Assembly: GCF_034479555.1 (NCBI RefSeq)
Contig: NZ_CP140151.1
Location: forward strand, 2,480,001-2,544,000
Source of the DNA: Chromohalobacter canadensis
GTDB lineage: Bacteria > Pseudomonadota > Gammaproteobacteria > Pseudomonadales > Halomonadaceae
Direction of reading: 5' to 3'
DNA: 64,000 nt
Made by a program: the position numbers and the translations under genes
The notes under the pieces: generated by a model
Told to the model about the DNA's origin: nothing
The model's database searches: none
Seen by the model: only the letters and a program-made list of their open reading frames with translations
Part shown: piece after piece, positions 42,749-51,574 of the stretch
How the letters are laid out: every line of letters begins with the position of its first letter
Position numbering within the stretch: the stretch's first letter is position 1

Positions 42749-43195
42749 ATGGACGTCATTCTGCTCGATAAGATTGGCAAGCTGGGTAACTTGGGTGACC
42801 AAGTCGCTGTCAAGGCCGGTTACGGTCGCAACTACTTGGTGCCTTACGGTTTGGCCGTGCCGGCCACCAAGGAAAACGTTGCCGCTTTTGAAGCGCAACG
42901 TGCCGAGCTCGAAGCGCAAGCCGCAGAGCGTAAGTCCGAAGCCGAAGCGCGCGCTGAACAGCTGGCTGAAATCGAGTTGTCGTTGGTCGCCAAGGCCGGT
43001 GATGAAGGCAAGCTGTTCGGTTCCATCGGCCCGCGCGATCTGGCCGACGCACTGACGCAGGCGGGGCTTGATGTGGTCAAGAGCGAAGTGCGCATGCCGG
43101 AAGGTCCGATTCGTCGGACCGGTGAGTATGACATTACGCTGCAGCTGCACGCGGAAGTCGCTACCAGCGTTCGCATCGTGATCGTGGCCGAGTAA
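42749..43195 (+). CDS. rplI: 50S ribosomal protein bL9
   Basis: A 148-residue protein of the large subunit near the L1 stalk. The N-terminal RNA-binding domain has [28 protein letters not shown](V)PYG; a long central helix (about 40-75) and the C-terminal domain follow. GAGAGGTTAACGAG precedes the ATG. Last gene of the operon before a terminator. Confidence 0.98.
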   Translation: MDVILLDKIGKLGNLGDQVAVKAGYGRNYLVPYGLAVPATKENVAAFEAQRAELEAQAAERKSEAEARAEQLAEIELSLVAKAGDEGKLFGSIGPRDLADALTQAGLDVVKSEVRMPEGPIRRTGEYDITLQLHAEVATSVRIVIVAE

Positions 43196-43224
43196 GCGAC
43201 ACCGCCAGGCGACATGCCGGCATA

Positions 43225-43255
43225 GGGCGCGAGGGGTAACCTTCGCGCCCTTTTT
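43225..43255 (+). terminator. Rho-independent terminator of the rpsF-rplI operon
   Basis: An 11-bp stem with one G-U pair (43225-43235 with 43240-43250, GTAA loop) is followed by TTTTT, 29 bp after the rplI stop. Confidence 0.9.
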
Positions 43256-43399
43256 GTGCCATGAGCCTAAGTCTTTAGGTACGTGAGGCACGGTCCATGA
43301 GATGCAACGGTATGGCCATCACGGCATTATAGGGGATGGCCGACACGTTGAACGTGTGCACTACGCCGACCTTCGATATCGACCGGTCAGGAAACGAGC

Positions 43400-44788
43400 A
43401 TGAGCGAATACGTCGAGCACGACCAGGAAACCGCGGCTCTCAAGGTGCCGCCGCACTCGCTGGAAGCTGAGCAATCGGTGCTCGGCGGGCTGATGCTGGA
43501 CAACAGCGCCTGGGATACGGTCTCCGAGCGTTTGACCGCCGACGATTTCTATCGCTACGAACATCGCCTGATCTTCAATGCGATGGCGCAGCTCGCTGAA
43601 GCAGGGCATCCGCTCGATGTGGTCACGCTCTCGGAGGCGCTGGAAAACCGCGATCAGTTGGAAAGCGTGGGTGGACTGGCTTACTTGGCCGAGCTGGCGC
43701 GCAACACGCCATCGGCGGGTAACATTCGTGCGTATACCGATATCGTGCGTGAGCGAGCCACTCTGCGTAAGCTGATTCAGGCGGCGCACCAAATCGCCGA
43801 TGGGGCGTTCGCCCCGCAGGGGCGGCCCGCCGACGAGCTCGTCAACGAGGCCGAGCGTCTGGTGTTTCAGATCAGTGAGGATCGTCCCAAGAGCGGCGGG
43901 GCGATTGGCATGAGCGATCTGCTCAGCAAGGCGGTTGACCGCATCGACGAGCTGTTCAACATGCAGGGCGAGATGACGGGGCTTTCCACCGGGTTTCGCG
44001 ATCTGGATGAAATGACCTCGGGGCTGCAGCCCTCGGACATGGTGATCATTGCGGGACGCCCATCGATGGGTAAGACGACATTCGCCATGAACGTGGTCGA
44101 GCATGCGGTCATCTCCAGTGACAAGCCGGTCATGGTGTTTTCCATGGAGATGCCCGCCGATGCCTTGATGCTGCGTATGCTGTCTTCATTGGGGCGTATC
44201 GATCAGACGCGGGTGCGGACCGGGCAGTTGGAAGACGAAGACTGGCCGCGTCTGACCTCGGCGGTCAATTTGCTCAAGGACAAGCAGCTCTTCATTGATG
44301 ACACGGCCGGGTTATCGCCTAACGAGATGCGCGCGCGGGCGCGGCGCTTGGCGCGTGAGCATGGCAATCTCGGATTGATCATGATCGACTATCTGCAGCT
44401 CATGCAGATCCCCGGTTTTTCCGAGAACCGTACCGGCGAGATTTCCGAAATCTCGCGCTCGCTCAAGGCATTGGCCAAGGAGTTCAACTGCCCGGTAGTC
44501 GCGTTGTCGCAGCTCAACCGCTCGCTCGAGCAGCGGCCCAACAAGCGCCCGGTGATGTCGGATCTTCGCGAGTCGGGGGCTATCGAGCAGGATGCTGACG
44601 TTATCGCTTTCGTCTATCGCGATGAAGTCTATAATCCGGACAATCCCGACAATCATGGCCTAGCTGAACTGATTATCGGCAAGCAGCGTAACGGTCCAAT
44701 CGGGACCGTTCACATGGCTTTCATCGGCAAGTATACACGCTTTGAGGATCTCGCCCCCGATAGCTACGGTCAGCATATGGGCGAGTGA
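43400..44788 (+). CDS. dnaB: Replicative DNA helicase DnaB
   Basis: Hexameric 5'-3' helicase of the replication fork. The 462-residue protein has the N-terminal primase-interacting domain (PPHSLEAEQSVLGGLMLD, about 13-30), the linker and the RecA-type ATPase with Walker A GRPSMGKTTFAMN near residue 218, Walker B LIMIDYLQLM near 325 and the downstream DLRESGAIEQDADV signature. It contains no intein. A hairpin and TATAAT lie beyond its stop. Proximity to rplI is the common gammaproteobacterial arrangement. Confidence 0.98.
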   Translation: MSEYVEHDQETAALKVPPHSLEAEQSVLGGLMLDNSAWDTVSERLTADDFYRYEHRLIFNAMAQLAEAGHPLDVVTLSEALENRDQLESVGGLAYLAELARNTPSAGNIRAYTDIVRERATLRKLIQAAHQIADGAFAPQGRPADELVNEAERLVFQISEDRPKSGGAIGMSDLLSKAVDRIDELFNMQGEMTGLSTGFRDLDEMTSGLQPSDMVIIAGRPSMGKTTFAMNVVEHAVISSDKPVMVFSMEMPADALMLRMLSSLGRIDQTRVRTGQLEDEDWPRLTSAVNLLKDKQLFIDDTAGLSPNEMRARARRLAREHGNLGLIMIDYLQLMQIPGFSENRTGEISEISRSLKALAKEFNCPVVALSQLNRSLEQRPNKRPVMSDLRESGAIEQDADVIAFVYRDEVYNPDNPDNHGLAELIIGKQRNGPIGTVHMAFIGKYTRFEDLAPDSYGQHMGE

Positions 44789-44853
44789 TGATGGCAAGGC
44801 AAACAGGCCGGTGTTGCCTTATAATGCCGGCTCGCAAGTGAACAGGAGGGGAG

Positions 44854-45153
44854 ATGGCGAGCGGATTTCAACGTGGCAAGAAACGTACCCCGAAACTCGA
44901 GGGGCGCGGCCAACTGGAAAGCGTCGAGCGTGAAGGGCCGTTCAAGGAATGGTTGGGGATGCCCGATCTCTATCGTTATTCCCTGGTCGTCGATGGTGAA
45001 ACCTACAGCTATCAGACCGAAGACGCCGAACTTCCCGTCTCGGTCGGTGACCGTGTGGTGTTTCGTTACAAGGAAACCCGTGCGGGAAACTGGGTCGATC
45101 GAAATTCGCTCGGGGTGGCGATCGATCCCTCCACGTACCAGCGAGATTCTTGA
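44854..45153 (+). CDS. Hypothetical 99-residue protein after dnaB
   Basis: I do not recognise the family. The N-terminus is basic (GFQRGKKRTPKLEGRG) and the rest is predicted beta-rich (YRYSLVVDGETYSYQTED, VSVGDRVVFRYKETRAGNWV), which would fit a small OB- or SH3-like barrel; that is a guess from pattern. GGAGGGGAG precedes the ATG, and TATAAT at 44820-44825 could be its -10 box. A strong hairpin lies just after it, before the EAL-GGDEF gene. Confidence 0.7.
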   Translation: MASGFQRGKKRTPKLEGRGQLESVEREGPFKEWLGMPDLYRYSLVVDGETYSYQTEDAELPVSVGDRVVFRYKETRAGNWVDRNSLGVAIDPSTYQRDS

Positions 45154-45169
45154 TGCGTTAGTCTCGGTG

Positions 45170-45204
45170 GGCCAATGTCACATGAACGTCATGTGGCGTT
45201 GGCC
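45170..45204 (+). terminator. Strong hairpin between the 99-residue gene and the EAL-GGDEF gene
   Basis: A 16-bp nearly perfect stem with a 3-nt loop: GGCCAA/TTGGCC (45170-45175, 45199-45204) and CACATGA/TCATGTG (45179-45185, 45189-45195), joined by G-U and G-C pairs. It has no T-tract. It ends 2 bp before the next gene's first ATG and covers the place where its ribosome-binding site would be. It may be a terminator or a translation-control hairpin. Confidence 0.55.
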
Positions 45205-45206
45205 TA

Positions 45207-47027
45207 ATGAGACCCATGACCGATACTCTTGCTCCCGCTTCCAGTGATCAGTCGTCTGCACCGACGCTACCCGACATTGTGCGTGAAGAACGTATTGACG
45301 TTCATTTCCAGCCTATCGTGGCTATCCGCTCTGGGGGCGTATTCGCTTATGAAGCGCTGTCGCGTGGTCCCAGCGAAAGTATTTATGCCCATCCTCTGAC
45401 GATGTTCGAAGCGGCCAGAAAGCAATCACTGCTAGCGCCGCTGGAAGCCGTCTGCCGACAGCGTGCCATTACCGCTTGGGCGGCGGAAAGGCTCGACGAG
45501 CTGTTGTTCATCAATGTCTCTCCCGAGGTACTGCTCGATCCTCAGCATCGCAATGGTGAAACCCTGCGTTTGCTCACACGGCTGGGTATACCGACGCACC
45601 GCCTAGTCATAGAGCTTACCGAACAGTCGCCGGGCATCGACCCCGATCTCATGGCGGAAGCCGTGCGTCACTATCAATCGATGGGATTCACGATTGCGCT
45701 GGATGATCTGGGCGAGGGTTATGCAAGCTTGCGGCTCTGGTCACAAATTCGCCCCGACTTCGTCAAGCTTGATCGGCATTTCGTGAGTGAGCTGGATCGT
45801 GACTATGTCAAGCGTCGGTTCGTACGGGCATTTCTGGACGTTGCTCATGGGATGGGGTCACGCGTGATCGCGGAGGGCGTCGAACGTGAAGAAGAGCTCG
45901 ATTGCTTGCACGAGCTGGGTGTGGACTACTACCAAGGCTGGCTGTTCGCGCGGCCATCACCGACGCCGAAAGCCGAGCGTGCCGCGCTGAACGAGCATCT
46001 TGCACACTTGGTCGCGCGCCAGAAAAGCCCCTCGCATACCTGCATGGGGCGGCATATTTGCAAGGTGCTTCCCTCGCTTGCCATAACGGTAACGGTGGCC
46101 GAGGCGAGTGAGCGCTTCAGCTCCATGCCGGATGTAGGGGCGATGGCCGTGGTCGATGATCAGGGTATTCCCATTGGTGTGCTCACGCGTGAGGCAGTGA
46201 TGGCGCTGGTGGGGAAACGCTTCGGCTTCGATTTGCATGGCCGAGAACCAGTGACCAAGGCGATGCATGTAGCGCCGTTGTGTGTCGAAGTCACGGAGCC
46301 GCTCGATCAAGTATCGCGTAAGGTGACGGGACGAGGAATCGACCAACGCGACGAGCCATTCGTGGTTACCCAGCAGGGGCGCTATGTGGGCATGGGGCAG
46401 TTAGTAGCGTTGCTGCAGCAAATCACTGAGCAGAGGGTGGCGGTCGCACGCCAGGCCAATCCGCTGACCCAACTGCCAGGTAATGCGCCAATCCGGGCAG
46501 CGCTCGATGACTTCGTCGGCGAGCGTGAGCCATTTGTCGCCTGTTATTTGGACCTCGATTACTTCAAGCCATTCAATGATCGTTTCGGTTATGTCATGGG
46601 CGACCAGGTGCTGCTGGATGTTGCCGTCACGCTGGATACCATGAAAGGTCAGCGCGATTTTTTGGGGCATCTGGGAGGGGACGACTTCGTATTGCTGCTG
46701 GAGTCTCGAGAAGACTTGCATGGCTTCCTCGCGGCCTTGCAGCAAGCGTTCGTAGCGCGTTTCACGCCCCGTCTGCCTGCCGAGGTGGTCCGGGACAACG
46801 GCTTTATGGCGCAAGATCGGTTTGGGCAGGAGCGTTTTTTTGCGTTGCCACGCCTTTCGGTGGCGGCATTGTGTGTGCCCGCCGGTCAGGCTCCGCATAG
46901 CTTTGGCGATTATTGGAGCTCTCTCAAGCAAAGCGCCAAACGTGCTGTCAATGGGCGGCTTGTCGTAAGGTTCAAGGAAGAAACGTTAGCGTCGAAACGC
47001 GGTCTAACTTCTTTAGTTGCGCACTGA
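45207..47027 (+). CDS. EAL-CBS-GGDEF cyclic-di-GMP protein
   Basis: A 606-residue cytoplasmic protein. The EAL phosphodiesterase domain (about 30-260) keeps key residues: YEALSRG, INVSPE, VIELTEQ, IALDDLGEGYAS, VKLDRHFV and IAEGVER...YQGWLFARP. A CBS pair follows (about 290-405), then a GGDEF domain (about 425-570) with DLDYFKPFNDRFGYVMGDQV and the signature box as GGDDF instead of GGDEF. EAL-CBS-GGDEF in that order is a known but uncommon layout. Net activity on c-di-GMP cannot be read from sequence. Starts at 45207 or 45216 (two in-frame ATG); neither has a good ribosome-binding site. Confidence 0.92.
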   Translation: MRPMTDTLAPASSDQSSAPTLPDIVREERIDVHFQPIVAIRSGGVFAYEALSRGPSESIYAHPLTMFEAARKQSLLAPLEAVCRQRAITAWAAERLDELLFINVSPEVLLDPQHRNGETLRLLTRLGIPTHRLVIELTEQSPGIDPDLMAEAVRHYQSMGFTIALDDLGEGYASLRLWSQIRPDFVKLDRHFVSELDRDYVKRRFVRAFLDVAHGMGSRVIAEGVEREEELDCLHELGVDYYQGWLFARPSPTPKAERAALNEHLAHLVARQKSPSHTCMGRHICKVLPSLAITVTVAEASERFSSMPDVGAMAVVDDQGIPIGVLTREAVMALVGKRFGFDLHGREPVTKAMHVAPLCVEVTEPLDQVSRKVTGRGIDQRDEPFVVTQQGRYVGMGQLVALLQQITEQRVAVARQANPLTQLPGNAPIRAALDDFVGEREPFVACYLDLDYFKPFNDRFGYVMGDQVLLDVAVTLDTMKGQRDFLGHLGGDDFVLLLESREDLHGFLAALQQAFVARFTPRLPAEVVRDNGFMAQDRFGQERFFALPRLSVAALCVPAGQAPHSFGDYWSSLKQSAKRAVNGRLVVRFKEETLASKRGLTSLVAH

Positions 47028-47189
47028 TATCAATGTTGGAGTCATTAATGCGGCGTGCAACGCGACATTCACCCCTTGCCCCTTCCATACTTATTGCAAC
47101 ATGCCTGTCATCTGAACAGGTCAAGCTGGACGTGCGCTGTGGTAGATAGCGTATGTCTTGTCGAATTTTAATTTATCAAGGAGAAACTT

Positions 47190-47492
47190 ATGGAAGTCAA
47201 AGAACTCAAAGAATTCGTGGACGCGGAGCATAACTTCGAGATTCGCGTCATTAGCCACGCGGGCAGTCGTCTATACCGCGTCGAGATGGAGGACATCGAA
47301 GGCCAGCACTATCCTCTGATGCGGCGTGGCAAACCGATGCTGTTTCGTGCCCTGGACGATGTCTATGCCGAGCTCAAGCAGGCAGGGATCCATCGTGCTT
47401 ATCTCGTACAGTGGGTTGCCCATGATGAGATGATCGGTCGTGACACGCATTATCAATCCCCGCTGACGTCACGCATGCCGTTGGTATTTTGA
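47190..47492 (+). CDS. Small conserved protein of unknown function (DUF6482-like)
   Basis: A 100-residue protein with no membrane segment or catalytic motif. The sequence FEIRVISHAGSRLYRVEMEDIEGQ...PLMRRGKPMLFRALDDVYAELKQAG.HRAYLVQ is, to my recollection, like the DUF6482 group in Pseudomonas and Halomonas. The ATG has AAGGAGA upstream. It lies alone between the EAL-GGDEF gene and the photolyase gene; hairpins follow it. Confidence 0.75.
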   Translation: MEVKELKEFVDAEHNFEIRVISHAGSRLYRVEMEDIEGQHYPLMRRGKPMLFRALDDVYAELKQAGIHRAYLVQWVAHDEMIGRDTHYQSPLTSRMPLVF

Positions 47493-47560
47493 CGTCCCAT
47501 GCATGACCCATCCGACGCGCGTTCGGCGCTCCATTCACCAACTGTAGTGTTACATTTATA

Positions 47561-47602
47561 GCCCGGCGAGCCGCCGGGGCCTGGGTGCGAAGGCACCGGG
47601 CA
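47561..47602. terminator. GC-rich hairpins between convergent genes
   Basis: GCCCGGC/GCCGGGG at 47561-47579 and GGTGC/GCACC at 47584-47597 form two adjacent hairpins between the 100-residue gene and phrB. They lack a clear T-tract, so they are only candidate terminators for the convergent units. Confidence 0.4.
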
Positions 47603-47638
47603 TTTCTACCCGCCAAGCGTTACTCTCCATAACAAGCA

Positions 47639-49213
47639 TTACTCTCCATAATCTGTTGCATGCTGCCCTTGTCCATAAGGGAGCGTCCACGTCAGCGTAT
47701 CGAGAAAAGTCTCCGCCTGTTCGCGCAATGCCCGACGCTTCTCAGTCGACATCTTGTTGAGTGTGCCGTAGATGACGCGCATGCGCGGATTATCGGCAAG
47801 CGGGTCGGCATGGCGTTCCAGGAAGCGCCAGTACAAGGCGTTGAACGGACATGCATCGTCGCCCACGCTTTGGCGTGGATCATAGCGACACTGAGTGCAG
47901 TGGTCCGACATGCGATCGATGTACTTGCCCGAGGCGCAATAGGGCTTGGAGCCCAAGTAACCGCCGTCGGCATGCAGGACCATGCCCAGTGTGTTGGGCA
48001 GTTCGACCCATTCGCAGGCATCGGCGTAGACGGCAAGATACCAGTCGCACAAAGCGGCGGGACGCACGTCGCAAAGCAGGGCGAAGTTGCCAGTGACCAT
48101 CAGGCGCTGGATGTGATGCGCATAGGCATTGTCATGCGTCATTTCGATGGCGCGTTTGAGGCAGCGCAAATCGGTGTCGCCATTCCAGTAGCATGCGGGA
48201 AGCCCTCGTTCGGCAGCGAGGCGGTTGTCACGCTTGTAGTCGGGCATGTGATGCCAGTAAATGCCGCGCACGTATTCTCGCCAGCCCAGGATTTGTCGGA
48301 TGAATCCCTCGACCGCGTTGAGGGGCGCCGCGCCACGCCGCCAAGCGTCCTCGGCGGCCTTGCAGACTTCGTCGGGCAATAGTAGGCCGATATTGAGCGC
48401 GGCGGAGAGTCGCGAGTGAAAGAGGTAGGGCGACTTATCGCTGATGGCATCCTGATAATGCCCGAAACAAGGCAACGCATGGGTGATGAAATGCCGCAGG
48501 TCGGCAAGTGCCTGACGCCGTGTGACGGGCCAGTTGAAGCCCGCCAGCGTGCCGAAATGATCAGCGAAATGCGTTGCCACGAGCGCCAACACCTCGCGTG
48601 TCAGTGCATCCTGGCGGTGTCGAGGCGCAGAGGGTGGCGGCGGTGCGTCATCGATGGGAAGTCGATTGTCGTGATCGAAGTTCCATTGTCCCCCGACAGG
48701 TGCGTCTTCTTCCATGAGCATGCCGGTATGGCGTCGCATCATGCGGTAGAAGTCTTCCATGCGAGGCCGTTTTCGTCCTTCCATCCATTGGGCAAAGCGT
48801 TGCCGAGAACAAAAGAAACGCGTGTCTTCGAGTACCCGCCAGCGGGGGCCAACGCGGCTTATGCGGCGTGACTCGATGGCTTTTGCCAAGCGCCACTCGC
48901 CGGGCAGGGTCACCTGGATCTCGTCACACCCATGCAATTGGGCCACTCGCTCGGCCTCGGGGATCAGTTGCTGCGCATTGTCGGTATCGTCGAGGGAGCT
49001 GTAATGCACCTGGAATCCCCGCTGTCGCAGGGTGGTGGCGAAATGTCGCATCGCGGCCAGCATCATGGCGATTTTCTGAGGGTGGTGGGGGACGTAGCGA
49101 CCCTCTTCATCGACTTCGCAGAGAGCGATGACCGCATTTTCCGGTGCTGACTCTAGAATAGGAAGCGTCAGGCTGAGTTGGTCGCCTAGGACCAAGCGTA
49201 ATGTCTTGGACAT
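47639..49213 (-). CDS. phrB: Fe-S cluster cryptochrome/photolyase family protein (PhrB/FeS-BCP type)
   Basis: A 524-residue flavoprotein of the deoxyribodipyrimidine photolyase-related (FeS-BCP, prokaryotic 6-4 photolyase) branch. The N-terminal Rossmann domain (LRLVLGDQLSLTLPI) is unlike classic CPD photolyase. The C-terminal FAD domain has the four-cysteine cluster CASGKYIDRMSDHCTQCRYDP...DDACPF at about 438-470, which in studied members binds a [4Fe-4S] cluster. It repairs UV-induced (6-4) photoproducts with light. The ATG at 49213 has TTATACTATGAGAACG-type promoter DNA upstream. Confidence 0.93.
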   Translation of the reverse strand: MSKTLRLVLGDQLSLTLPILESAPENAVIALCEVDEEGRYVPHHPQKIAMMLAAMRHFATTLRQRGFQVHYSSLDDTDNAQQLIPEAERVAQLHGCDEIQVTLPGEWRLAKAIESRRISRVGPRWRVLEDTRFFCSRQRFAQWMEGRKRPRMEDFYRMMRRHTGMLMEEDAPVGGQWNFDHDNRLPIDDAPPPPSAPRHRQDALTREVLALVATHFADHFGTLAGFNWPVTRRQALADLRHFITHALPCFGHYQDAISDKSPYLFHSRLSAALNIGLLLPDEVCKAAEDAWRRGAAPLNAVEGFIRQILGWREYVRGIYWHHMPDYKRDNRLAAERGLPACYWNGDTDLRCLKRAIEMTHDNAYAHHIQRLMVTGNFALLCDVRPAALCDWYLAVYADACEWVELPNTLGMVLHADGGYLGSKPYCASGKYIDRMSDHCTQCRYDPRQSVGDDACPFNALYWRFLERHADPLADNPRMRVIYGTLNKMSTEKRRALREQAETFLDTLTWTLPYGQGQHATDYGE

Positions 49214-49227
49214 GAGTTATCCAAATA

Positions 49228-49253
49228 TTATACAAATCGTTCTCATAGTATAA
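49228..49253. promoter_or_regulatory. Inverted repeat in the phrB-hemH divergent region
   Basis: TTATAC (49228-49233) and GTATAA (49248-49253) form an inverted repeat with a 14-bp spacer. The centre read on the minus strand is ATGAGAACGATT, close to Fur-box cores. The element also contains a minus-strand TATAAT -10 for phrB. A Fur or light/redox regulator site is possible; I cannot decide. Confidence 0.35.
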
Positions 49254-49322
49254 CGCGATAAGCTCAACGTGCCCGTGGCTTGTTACACTGATCTTCCACG
49301 GTCTTTTACAGGAGAGGTTTCA

Positions 49323-50309
49323 ATGGGGTCAGCTCCCTTCGGTGTCATGCTCGTCAATCTTGGCACGCCTGAGGCCCCGACGGCGTCGGCGGTGCGTCGC
49401 TATCTGGCGGAATTCCTCGGCGATCGGCGCGTGATCGATCTGCCGCGTGCCAAGTGGCTGCCGATTCTGCATGGCATCATCCTGCGCATTCGGCCGCCGC
49501 GTGTCGCCAAATCTTATGCCGCCGTGTGGGGGGAGGATGGCTCGCCGCTGCTCGCCATCGGGCGCCGCCAGCAAAGTGCGCTGAAGGAACGACTGGCGAC
49601 GCGTATGGGCACCGATATTCCCGTCGAGCTGGCGATGACCTATGGAAAGCCCAGTATGGAAGAAGCCGGCCTGGCATTACGCGATGCCGGGGTAGAACGT
49701 ATTCTGGTGCTGCCGCTGTACCCGCAGTTTTCTGCCACGACGACGGGAGCAGTATTCGACCGCTTGGCACGTGCATTGGCGCCGTGTCCGCATTTGCCGG
49801 AGCTGCGTTTCGTACGTGACTACCATAATCATCCGGCTTATATCGGGGCGCTGGCAGAAAGCGTTCGCGAGCACTGGGCGGCGCATGGCCGGCAGTCGCG
49901 ACTGCTGTTTTCCTATCACGGCATTCCCAAGCGCTACGCCGATGCCGGCGACCCTTACCCACGGCATTGTGAAGAGACCAGTCGTCTAGTGGCCGAGGAG
50001 CTGGGGCTCGAGGCGGATGAATGGCAACAGACTTACCAGTCGCGTTTCGGGCGTGAAGAATGGCTCAAGCCGTATACCGACGAGACCTTGAAGGCATGGG
50101 GCGCCGAGGGGCTCGAGGGCGTCAACGTGATCAGCCCCGCCTTTGCTGCCGACTGTCTGGAAACGCTGGAAGAGCTTGAGGTCGAAAATCGCGGCTATTT
50201 CGAGGAGGCGGGCGGCGGTGCCTACCAGTACATCCCCGCACTCAACGATCGTCAGGACCATATCGAGCTGCTGGCCTCGCTCGTCGAGCAGCATACCCAG
50301 GGCTGGTAA
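49323..50309 (+). CDS. hemH: Ferrochelatase
   Basis: Inserts Fe2+ into protoporphyrin IX, the last step of heme synthesis, at the inner-membrane surface. The 328-residue protein has GVMLVNLGTPEAPT at the N-terminus, the catalytic His in FSYHGIPKRYAD near 197, and the C-terminal motif VNVISPAFAADCLETLEEL. The ATG at 49323 has AGGAGAGG just upstream; an earlier in-frame ATG (49269) was rejected. It is divergent from phrB and convergent with the Mrp operon. Confidence 0.96.
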   Translation: MGSAPFGVMLVNLGTPEAPTASAVRRYLAEFLGDRRVIDLPRAKWLPILHGIILRIRPPRVAKSYAAVWGEDGSPLLAIGRRQQSALKERLATRMGTDIPVELAMTYGKPSMEEAGLALRDAGVERILVLPLYPQFSATTTGAVFDRLARALAPCPHLPELRFVRDYHNHPAYIGALAESVREHWAAHGRQSRLLFSYHGIPKRYADAGDPYPRHCEETSRLVAEELGLEADEWQQTYQSRFGREEWLKPYTDETLKAWGAEGLEGVNVISPAFAADCLETLEELEVENRGYFEEAGGGAYQYIPALNDRQDHIELLASLVEQHTQGW

Positions 50310-50399
50310 CACCGCTGACCGCTTCGACGAGATGCCGATACGCAAGATGTCCGATGTCGAGAGACCATCGGGCGTCGTCAGTTGGGCGTCAGGCGCAGC

Positions 50400-50801
50400 T
50401 CAGGGTAGTTTGGAACTGCCTTGGGGTGTTTCTTCGAGGGTGCGTTCGTCATCGTCTTCCTGAAGCTCCTCGGGATCGCCACGAGTACGGGGATCGTACG
50501 CGAGCTTTTGATGTAGTGCGCTCTTGCTTAGCATGTGGGCCGAGACCGGGGCAGTAATGAACAAGAAGATGGTGATCAGCAGTTCCTGCAGGCTCGGGCC
50601 ACCGTCGAGTAGGCTGAAGTACGCGATTGACGCCAACAGTACGCAGCCAACACCCAGTGTGGAAATCTTCGAAGGGCCGTGCAGGCGCATGTAGAAGTCT
50701 TTCATCCGTGACAGCCCCAGCGAGCCGATCAGGGCAAAGATGCTCCCGGCGATCAAGAAAAAGGCGATGACACCTTCCATCACGGTGTATAGAGCGATCA
50801 T
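50400..50801 (-). CDS. mnhG: Na+/H+ antiporter subunit G (MrpG/MnhG)
   Basis: Small membrane subunit (133 residues, three hydrophobic helices) of the Mrp-type Na+(K+)/H+ antiporter. The MnhG/PhaG pattern AGSIFALIGSLGLSRMKDFYMRLHGPSKISTLGV is clear. A hydrophilic acidic tail (about 105-133) follows. It is the last gene of the operon, with 12 bp after mnhF. Confidence 0.93.
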   Translation of the reverse strand: MIALYTVMEGVIAFFLIAGSIFALIGSLGLSRMKDFYMRLHGPSKISTLGVGCVLLASIAYFSLLDGGPSLQELLITIFLFITAPVSAHMLSKSALHQKLAYDPRTRGDPEELQEDDDERTLEETPQGSSKLP

Positions 50802-50813
50802 GGGTTGCCTCCG

Positions 50814-51083
50814 CTATTCAATGATGTCGCCGCGCAGCAAGTACTTGCAAACCGCCACGGTGCTCACGAAACCGAGCATGGCGATGAGCAGCGCTGCCTC
50901 GAAATACGTGCGGTGTCCTAGCCAGATCCCGAAGAGCACGATCAAGGCGATGGAGTTCACGTACATGGTGTCCAGCGCGAGGATCCGGTCGGGCAGGCTG
51001 GGGCCGACCGCGACCCGGTACAAATTGAGCACGATCGCGATTGCGAACAGCGTCACACTGACTTTGAGGGCAAAATCTAGCAT
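50814..51083 (-). CDS. mnhF: Na+/H+ antiporter subunit F (MrpF/MnhF)
   Basis: An 89-residue three-helix membrane subunit of Mrp. The diagnostic motif is GPSLPDRILALDTMYVNSIALIVL. It overlaps the mnhE stop by 7 bp, so translation is coupled. Confidence 0.93.
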   Translation of the reverse strand: MLDFALKVSVTLFAIAIVLNLYRVAVGPSLPDRILALDTMYVNSIALIVLFGIWLGHRTYFEAALLIAMLGFVSTVAVCKYLLRGDIIE

Positions 51084-51574
51084 TCGAAGATCTCCTTGAG
51101 CGTACGCTCATAGCGCTCATGGATATGACGCTTCATATCGTCGATATCACCCACATCCAGGGCATGGATCAACAGGGTCTTGCCATCCATTCGCAGATGC
51201 GCCGAGACCGTTCCCGGCGTCAGAGTAATGGTGCTGGCCAGCATGGTGATTGCGAAATTCTCCTGAAGCTCGAGCGGATACTCGATGAAAGCGGGGCGTG
51301 CCCGGCCTCGTGGGTCGAGTATGACCTTGGAGGCCTCCAGGTTGGCGACCACGATATCGAGCAGTACTCGGAAGAAATAGCGCACCATTAGCCACGGCTT
51401 CTTGATCCTGGGCTGTGCCTCCCAAAAGGGCTTGGTGATCAGCGGGATGACGATGGCTAGAAAACTGCCGAGCAGCCAGTGCCCCAAGGCGACGCCGTTC
51501 ATCAACAGCAGCCACACGATCAGCAGCAAGACGGACAACAGCGGCATCGGCAGCCACTTGCGAGGACGAATCAT
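51077..51574 (-). CDS. mnhE: Na+/H+ antiporter subunit E (MrpE/MnhE)
   Basis: A 165-residue membrane subunit with an N-terminal pair of helices and a soluble C-terminal domain. The family motif SITLTPGTVSA (here TITLTPGTVSAHLRMDGKTLLIHALDV) is present. The start overlaps the mnhD stop by 4 bp. Confidence 0.93.
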   Translation of the reverse strand: MIRPRKWLPMPLLSVLLLIVWLLLMNGVALGHWLLGSFLAIVIPLITKPFWEAQPRIKKPWLMVRYFFRVLLDIVVANLEASKVILDPRGRARPAFIEYPLELQENFAITMLASTITLTPGTVSAHLRMDGKTLLIHALDVGDIDDMKRHIHERYERTLKEIFEC

